Origin: Muribaculaceae bacterium | GTDB taxonomy: Bacteria; Bacteroidota; Bacteroidia; Bacteroidales; Muribaculaceae | Length of the DNA stretch: 47,266 nucleotides | Reading direction: 5' to 3' | NCBI GenBank assembly: GCA_014867205.1 | Contig: WGUO01000026.1 | Coordinates: 1-47,266 of the forward strand | In this document: piece by piece, positions 42,223 through 47,266 of the stretch | Layout: every line of letters begins with the position of its first letter | How positions within the stretch are numbered: the first letter of the stretch is position 1 | Made by a program: the position numbers and the translations under genes | Notes under the pieces: model-generated | The model's input: only the letters and a program-made list of their open reading frames with translations | Told to the model about the DNA's origin: nothing | Databases searched by the model: none

Positions 42223-45200
42223 CTTACGTTCAGTTTAGCGATGCGTGTGCCGGCCTTCACGATATAGATGCCCGGCTCTACCTTAATTTCAGTCAAACTA
42301 CGTCCGGTGCCTGTGTATACCTGTGCGCCGTCTGTTCGGGCCACGCTGATGTCGAGCCCCTCGGCATTTCTGATCACGATCATGTTGCCACTGACTGCGA
42401 TCTTTACATCTGAGGACACAGGTGTGTCAATGCCCGAATATGCTATCGTAACGCTGTTGCTGCCCGCAGACTCGCCCTTCCCGGCATAACTTGCAGTCAC
42501 AACATATGTGTATTCCACGTCAAGCTCAACCTGAGTGTCCGTGAACGCCGGCTCCTCGAGAAGCGTGTCGTTGATCTTCTTGCCGTTGCGATAGACATTG
42601 TAGCCTGTCAGCGAGAGATTGGCCAGAATGTTGGCAGGCGTGAATGTCACGTCATCGACCATCAGCATCAGCGAGCCGGTCGCGCAACTGCGTATGGCGA
42701 AACGCTTTGCTCCGGCAGGCAACTCTGCCTTATACTCTGTCCAGGCATTTGGAACGTCGCCACCCACGCCGTCGAGTCTCACAAACTCGTCAGTATCGAG
42801 AGAGCCGGTGGAATAGTAGACCTCAATCTTCTCAAGATATGATGATGAGTAACTCTTGGCAAAGAAGGAGACAGTCTGTGCGCCGCCGAAGAGTTCGGGC
42901 GAGATGGCCCAGTCGTCGGTAGTGCCGTCGTCTGCGCGGTAGAATGCGAACAGATACTTGCTACCCGAATGTGCGTCGAATGTCGCGTTGCCGGTACCGA
43001 GTTGTGTGCTGTCCCAGATCCAGAACGAGCCCTTGCTCTGGCCTGCGGTGATTCCCGGCACGGTGATGCCGTCGAATCCGCCGACAGCTGACTTGTCGCC
43101 GTCGATGAATACCCAGTCGCCGTACGAGTCGGAGAATGAGGAGGCATCCTCGAAGTCCTCGGTTACGGGAGTCTCCTCGACATCCTCGATGACCGGCTCC
43201 TCCCACGCGAGGTTAATGCAGGCGTCGCCTGTCTGAGCCGTCAGGTTCTCGGGAACCGGAAGCTTGGACACCACCGGGCTTACGCTTATTGCTGAAGTCT
43301 CGTTGTTCCTGAGGTTCTCGTCGCCCTCATACACAATCACCGCGAAGTAATCCACAGGAGCCTTGGCGATGGCCGGCATAACACATTCAAACGTCATGTC
43401 GGTGCTTTCGCCTGACGCGAGGGGAGTGCCCTGGAGTGTAGAGGCCAGCTCGTCGTCGGCATAGAGCTGTACGGTGTAGTCATCTGCAGCGTTGATGCCG
43501 TAGTTAGACACCTTGACGCTGACATTGAATCTTTGGCCGGTGCCTGTCTTGGCCGGTGCCGTGATGCCTGTGGCCGCAAGATCATTGCCGAGAATAGTGC
43601 CGACGAAGATATTGTCGACCAGAGAGTATGTGTACTCATGCGATATGCAGGTGATCTTGAACTCGATATCCTGATTGTTGAATGCGGAGAGGGGCACCGT
43701 CACCTTATGCCAGCCGTCGTTCTCGGGACCGCATAGCTCGGCCACAGTCTTGTCGAGACACTCGGTGTACTCGCTGTCGTGGATGTTCTTTACATAGACC
43801 TTGACGTCGTTGGAGTCAATGGTGCCGTCGCCGGAGACTATATTGTAGACATAGAATGTCAGTGCCGGGTTGACTGTCTGGTCGAGCGATACCATCTCCG
43901 AGATAAGTTCAGCGCCTGAGCCGTCATACTGGCCCTGGCATACGAAATAGTATGTGCCGGTCTGGGCCGGGATGCCGAGCTGTGCCTCGCCGGCAAGACC
44001 CCAGACGCCACCCTCTATTGGGTTGATTATCCAGCCGTGCTGCAGATCGCCTGTCTCATGAAGGCCTTTGGCGGGAGTACCCGCGAAAATCATGAGAGAA
44101 TTGGTCTCTGCGCCTTTGCCGGCTGCGTTTACGGCCGATACCGAGACCCTTACCGTCTTCTGGGTGCCGGGCTCGCAGGCCTGGAAGGTGTAGGAGAGAG
44201 CCGACAGGTTCTCGGCCAGAAGGACCGGCTTCTCAGGATTGTCTGTATTGTATATGGTGTAGGAGACAGGCCCGTTCAGGCGCAGGCCATCCTTGTCATT
44301 CTCCACAGGAGTCCATGTAGCCGTTACCTCGCCGTCGTTGTCGGTGCGGATGATGCTGACCTCGGCCGGGGCGCCCGGCAGATTGATGCCCACATATCCG
44401 GTGGCGGTGGCCTTCAGCCCCTCGCCGTACTCGTTAGAGCCGACCACTGTGTATGTATAGGCACCCTCGGCAGGAAGTGTCTCCTCATAAGAGAGGAACT
44501 CGCCCGGAACCGGGGAATCGAATGTCTTGACAAGTTCGGAACCTCGGTAAACGTCAATCTTTGTAAGCGAGGTGAGGTCAGCGGAGTCGTCAAGATTACG
44601 CTTGGGTGCGTGGAACGACACCATAGCCTTGAGTGCGCCCGTGTCGTCGCCCTTTACGGCCAGGCCTGTGGCCATGCCGGGTGTCTGCACTGAGGCTGCC
44701 CCTGAGATCTGGATGTCGTCGAGGAAGAGATAATAGGTGTCGGCGGGGGATATGCCGTGGAACCCGATATAGATGTCGCCGGTCTCGTCAGGAATTATCA
44801 CCGCGCTGTACTGCTTGAATTCCGGCGAGCCGATTTCAGTGGGTTCGAACAGTACCTCCGTCAGGTCATTGGGATTGGTCGACCTGCCGTATTTCACCTC
44901 AAGGCGCTCGGGATAGAACTCGCTGCGGCAGCGGGCGAGGAACGCCACTTCGTACGACTCGCCCTTCTGCATCCTGACCGGAGGTGTTATCAGCCAGTCA
45001 TCCATGGGTAGTTCGGTGTTGAACTTGCATGATACGCCTCCCTCCTCGTCAATCTCCCATGATCGGCCGTCTATGTTTCCGTCGATTATGGTCCAGCCGG
45101 TAAGCCCCTTGGTGGCGAAGTCGGAGATGAAGGGGGGTATTATAGAGCCGAGGATAAGCTGGTTTGACGTCCCGGGTTCTGACTTGATGCCGTCATATTC

Positions 45201-46763
45201 GGCTGTAACAGTGTAGTAGAAGGATGTCATCTCCTCCGGGTCGGGAATCGCTTCCGTGAATGTCGTCACGTTGATGCCCTCCGCCACTGTCACAGAGCCG
45301 GGATATCGGGTGACGGTGTATGTAATGTTGTCGGCATCAATATATCCGCCGTTGACGCCTGTGACTACCGGAGTCCACGAGAGCTCCATGTTGCCGTTGA
45401 CATATTGCAGTGAGACGGTCGGGGATTCGGGCGCATCCTTGCCGGCAAATACCGCGGGCATCTCGACGGTAGGACCGTTGCCTGTATCGTTTGAGGCGTA
45501 GACCGTGAAGTCGTACAGGCCGGGCTGTGACACAGAAAAGTCGAGTTCGACGTCGGCTCCATATGCGGCACGTGCTGATGCAAGTTCAAAGTTGTTGACA
45601 GTAAGGTGTATGGTCATCTCGCCGCTGCCGTCAGAGCCGTCGAACAAAATCTCGGGTGCCTTCATCACGGCCTTTCCGTTCAGTCCGCCTTCGGGGAATG
45701 TGATCTGAAGTCCGGTCACCTCGTCTGGCACACCGTCGTCATACAGAGGCTTCGGCACGTAGAGCCCCACTATCTGCGAGCCGGTGGAGATCTCGTAGAG
45801 GGGCGTTGCCTCGCCGGTCTCCAGGCTCACCTCATACATCCAGCTTCTCATATCGGCACCGACCACGTTCCAGAACATCCGGTTGGTCTTCGTGTCGATT
45901 GTCGCGCTTGATGTATATTCGGGGAGTGCGCCGGTCACGCCGATCTCCGTGATGTCACCCGTCGCCTTGTCTATCTTGCAGAGTGTGGATTTTGTGGTCA
46001 CCAAGCCGGCGCCCACTGCCTCCTTCTCGTATGATATGCCATACATCTGGCCGTTGGAGTCGAAGGCGCACGCCACCCAGTTGCCCGGTATCTCGGCAAT
46101 TCCCAGGGGAGTGATTCCGCCATATATCGAGCAGGTCATACGTGAGAGCTCGAAACTGTCCATGGCCATGTTGAGCCCAAGGCCATAGACGTCGCCCGAT
46201 ACGGGGTCATACGCCATGCCGCCGGGCGCGATGTTGGAGTTGACGCCTCCGGTGCTGAGGATATTCTCGCCCGTGGCCATCTCGTAGACCCCGAGCGAGA
46301 TGTTGAGCTCGTCGCCGAACCGGTCGGTGCGGCATCCGAACAGATAGTCGCCCTTCACCACTGCGCCGGCGTTGAAGTTCGGGCCCTGGTAGATCAGCGT
46401 GGGAGTCTCGCCGATCTTGTACATGCCTGCGGGCAGAGCGGTGTCATCCCAGATGTCGGTGCATAGCACGTTGCCGTGCATCTCGGGAATCTTGGCGACA
46501 GCCCGGCCCGCGCCTTTGGCTGCATTACTCGGTTTAGACGGTGACGTCTGCAACTTGAGGCCACGGGGAAACGAAGGCTTCATGCCGAGCACCTGAACGC
46601 CCGGTTTAGCACTCCGGACCGGTGTCTTGGCTGCTTTGGCAGTCGCGTGCGTCCGATGCGTGCCGGAACCACCCCTCTTGTTCAGGATCTGTGCCTGCGT
46701 TGTCATGCCCGCTACGGCCGCGCCTGCAAGCACGCATGACAGAATGGTCGTTGTTTTACTCAT
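42219..46763 (-). CDS. Large exported protein with two choice-of-anchor-J domains, Fn3 modules and a C-terminal sorting motif
   Basis: A 1514-residue exported protein. The signal peptide covers about residues 1-24 (VLAGAAVAGMTTQAQ). A Lys/Ala/Ser-rich low-complexity linker follows to about 90. A propeller-like domain covers 100-340 (YEMATGENILSTGG, CKIDKATGDITEIG, YEVSLETGEATPLYE). Next come Fn3-like modules, a choice-of-anchor-J domain (about 545-690, FISDFATKGLTGWTII to YYLFLDDIQISG), more Fn3 (700-895), a third jelly-roll-like segment (905-1055), a CARDB-like module (1060-1160), a second clear anchor-J domain (1198-1375, EDFEDASSF to LMLMVDDVTF) and a last Fn3. The C-terminus PGIYIVKAGTRIAKLNVR matches the end of the 33726 protein and resembles a type IX sorting domain. 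Function is unknown; a surface adhesin or binding protein is likely. Confidence 0.85.
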   Translation of the reverse strand: MSKTTTILSCVLAGAAVAGMTTQAQILNKRGGSGTHRTHATAKAAKTPVRSAKPGVQVLGMKPSFPRGLKLQTSPSKPSNAAKGAGRAVAKIPEMHGNVLCTDIWDDTALPAGMYKIGETPTLIYQGPNFNAGAVVKGDYLFGCRTDRFGDELNISLGVYEMATGENILSTGGVNSNIAPGGMAYDPVSGDVYGLGLNMAMDSFELSRMTCSIYGGITPLGIAEIPGNWVACAFDSNGQMYGISYEKEAVGAGLVTTKSTLCKIDKATGDITEIGVTGALPEYTSSATIDTKTNRMFWNVVGADMRSWMYEVSLETGEATPLYEISTGSQIVGLYVPKPLYDDGVPDEVTGLQITFPEGGLNGKAVMKAPEILFDGSDGSGEMTIHLTVNNFELASARAAYGADVELDFSVSQPGLYDFTVYASNDTGNGPTVEMPAVFAGKDAPESPTVSLQYVNGNMELSWTPVVTGVNGGYIDADNITYTVTRYPGSVTVAEGINVTTFTEAIPDPEEMTSFYYTVTAEYDGIKSEPGTSNQLILGSIIPPFISDFATKGLTGWTIIDGNIDGRSWEIDEEGGVSCKFNTELPMDDWLITPPVRMQKGESYEVAFLARCRSEFYPERLEVKYGRSTNPNDLTEVLFEPTEIGSPEFKQYSAVIIPDETGDIYIGFHGISPADTYYLFLDDIQISGAASVQTPGMATGLAVKGDDTGALKAMVSFHAPKRNLDDSADLTSLTKIDVYRGSELVKTFDSPVPGEFLSYEETLPAEGAYTYTVVGSNEYGEGLKATATGYVGINLPGAPAEVSIIRTDNDGEVTATWTPVENDKDGLRLNGPVSYTIYNTDNPEKPVLLAENLSALSYTFQACEPGTQKTVRVSVSAVNAAGKGAETNSLMIFAGTPAKGLHETGDLQHGWIINPIEGGVWGLAGEAQLGIPAQTGTYYFVCQGQYDGSGAELISEMVSLDQTVNPALTFYVYNIVSGDGTIDSNDVKVYVKNIHDSEYTECLDKTVAELCGPENDGWHKVTVPLSAFNNQDIEFKITCISHEYTYSLVDNIFVGTILGNDLAATGITAPAKTGTGQRFNVSVKVSNYGINAADDYTVQLYADDELASTLQGTPLASGESTDMTFECVMPAIAKAPVDYFAVIVYEGDENLRNNETSAISVSPVVSKLPVPENLTAQTGDACINLAWEEPVIEDVEETPVTEDFEDASSFSDSYGDWVFIDGDKSAVGGFDGITVPGITAGQSKGSFWIWDSTQLGTGNATFDAHSGSKYLFAFYRADDGTTDDWAISPELFGGAQTVSFFAKSYSSSYLEKIEVYYSTGSLDTDEFVRLDGVGGDVPNAWTEYKAELPAGAKRFAIRSCATGSLMLMVDDVTFTPANILANLSLTGYNVYRNGKKINDTLLEEPAFTDTQVELDVEYTYVVTASYAGKGESAGSNSVTIAYSGIDTPVSSDVKIAVSGNMIVIRNAEGLDISVARTDGAQVYTGTGRSLTEIKVEPGIYIVKAGTRIAKLNVR

Positions 46764-47266
46764 ACTATCTGATTTAAAAAATTAGGTTTTTGCTTAGTCT
46801 TGTCTGGCAAAGTTAACATAATTTAATCAAGCGTAAAGTAAATATGATGAATTAGTGTTATTATGGCTTCTTTTTTTTACATAAGTCAAATCAAGGCAGT
46901 TTGGGATATTGTATGAATTATCCCGGACCCGTTAAGCAAAGGGCGCCCACATCATCATGGACGCCTTCCGCATGGCAGCAAAGAAATAATACTTGTCCGG
47001 ACAAAAAAAGATAATAGAATTACGGGAGCCTCCATAATTTTATTCTAAACCAATTTCTTGTTATTTCTGATAGATAAACTTAACATATGTTAATCAAACG
47101 TCAAGCAAAAACAATGCGCAAGTTACATCAATGTCACAATACCGAAGTCGCAGGTGTTAAAAATGTTAAAAAATTAGTTAAAATGGAATTTCGGTCTGTG
47201 AAGATATTGTAACATTAGTGTCCACTAAAAAATCATAAGAGTACTTTGAAATTATTGAAATTCAAT
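46764..47266. other. Upstream region of the large exported protein
   Basis: This 503-base AT-rich stretch has a TAACTTTG box on the minus strand (46815-46808) about 45 bases before the ATG, with no clear -33. A diverged second copy of that region lies at about 47073-47116, and a short GC hairpin around 46942-46965. The only ORF (32 codons, 47114-47212) is not convincing. The window ends without a further gene. Confidence 0.55.
46807..47116. repeat. Imperfect direct repeat in the upstream region of the large exported protein
   Basis: Segments 46806-46849 and 47073-47116 agree at about 33 of 44 positions, with a core TTAACATA..TTAATCAA.CGT. The first copy carries the -7 box; in the second the matching site has decayed and the sequence contains the palindrome TTAACATATGTTAA. 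Confidence 0.45.

Noticed and set aside
47114..47212. 32-codon ORF on the plus strand near the window end
   Set aside because: Short, basic and without a promoter or any recognisable pattern; chance ORF in AT-rich DNA is more likely.

Overview
The window looks like chromosomal DNA from a member of the Bacteroidales, most likely Muribaculaceae or a close relative. This rests on three things: -7 boxes of the Bacteroidetes type (TAnnTTTG, usually with a TTG about 20 bases upstream), weak or absent Shine-Dalgarno sequences, and the gene set (DUF4954, BspA-type LRR and choice-of-anchor-J secreted proteins, the Bacteroidetes forms of RpoB and RpoC). Coding regions are GC-rich and intergenic regions AT-rich. 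No rRNA, CRISPR array, complete insertion sequence or intact prophage is visible.

Layout. 1-1394 (-): an AlbA_2/HATPase_c_4 ATP-binding protein whose 3' end leaves the window inside an in-frame 21-bp tandem repeat. 1755-2861 (-): alanine dehydrogenase, divergent from valS (3141-5762, +). 5849-9594 (-): DUF4954 protein, HflX and a Skp/OmpH-like lipoprotein. 9996-13701 (+): two paralogous 485-residue M20C dipeptidases flanking a phage-type N-acetylmuramidase made as a lipoprotein. 13872-15075 (+): a NYN-domain protein and a small lipoprotein. 15426-17270 (+): glmS behind a roughly 150-nt leader that can fold.

The core of the window (17416-30681, +) is the conserved translation/transcription block: tRNA-Thr, tRNA-Tyr, tRNA-Gly, tRNA-Thr, tuf, tRNA-Trp, secE, nusG, rplK, rplA, rplJ, rplL, rpoB, rpoC. 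A very good promoter precedes the first tRNA and I found no other consensus promoter inside the block. Conspicuous hairpins lie between tuf and tRNA-Trp, rplL and rpoB, and rpoB and rpoC, which suggests RNA processing or attenuation. Two stacked hairpins close the block.

The last third is accessory in character. It holds three large exported proteins built from Fn3-like, propeller-like and choice-of-anchor-J modules (30787-33390 -, 33726-37103 +, 42219-46763 -). Two end in nearly the same short C-terminal motif and one also carries BspA-type leucine-rich repeats. Between them lie a TrkA-TrkH potassium uptake pair, a DUF308/HdeD-like membrane protein, an SprT-like metalloprotein with duplicated 18-bp direct repeats over its promoter, and two very short ORFs at 41791-42153. 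One of these is a 49-residue membrane protein with a textbook Bacteroidetes promoter; the other may be a phage relic.

Most interesting candidates: the dipeptidase-muramidase-dipeptidase cassette, the exported anchor-J family, the duplicated operator-like repeats at the sprT promoter, the hidden small membrane protein, and the structured leaders of glmS and of the rpoB/rpoC junctions.
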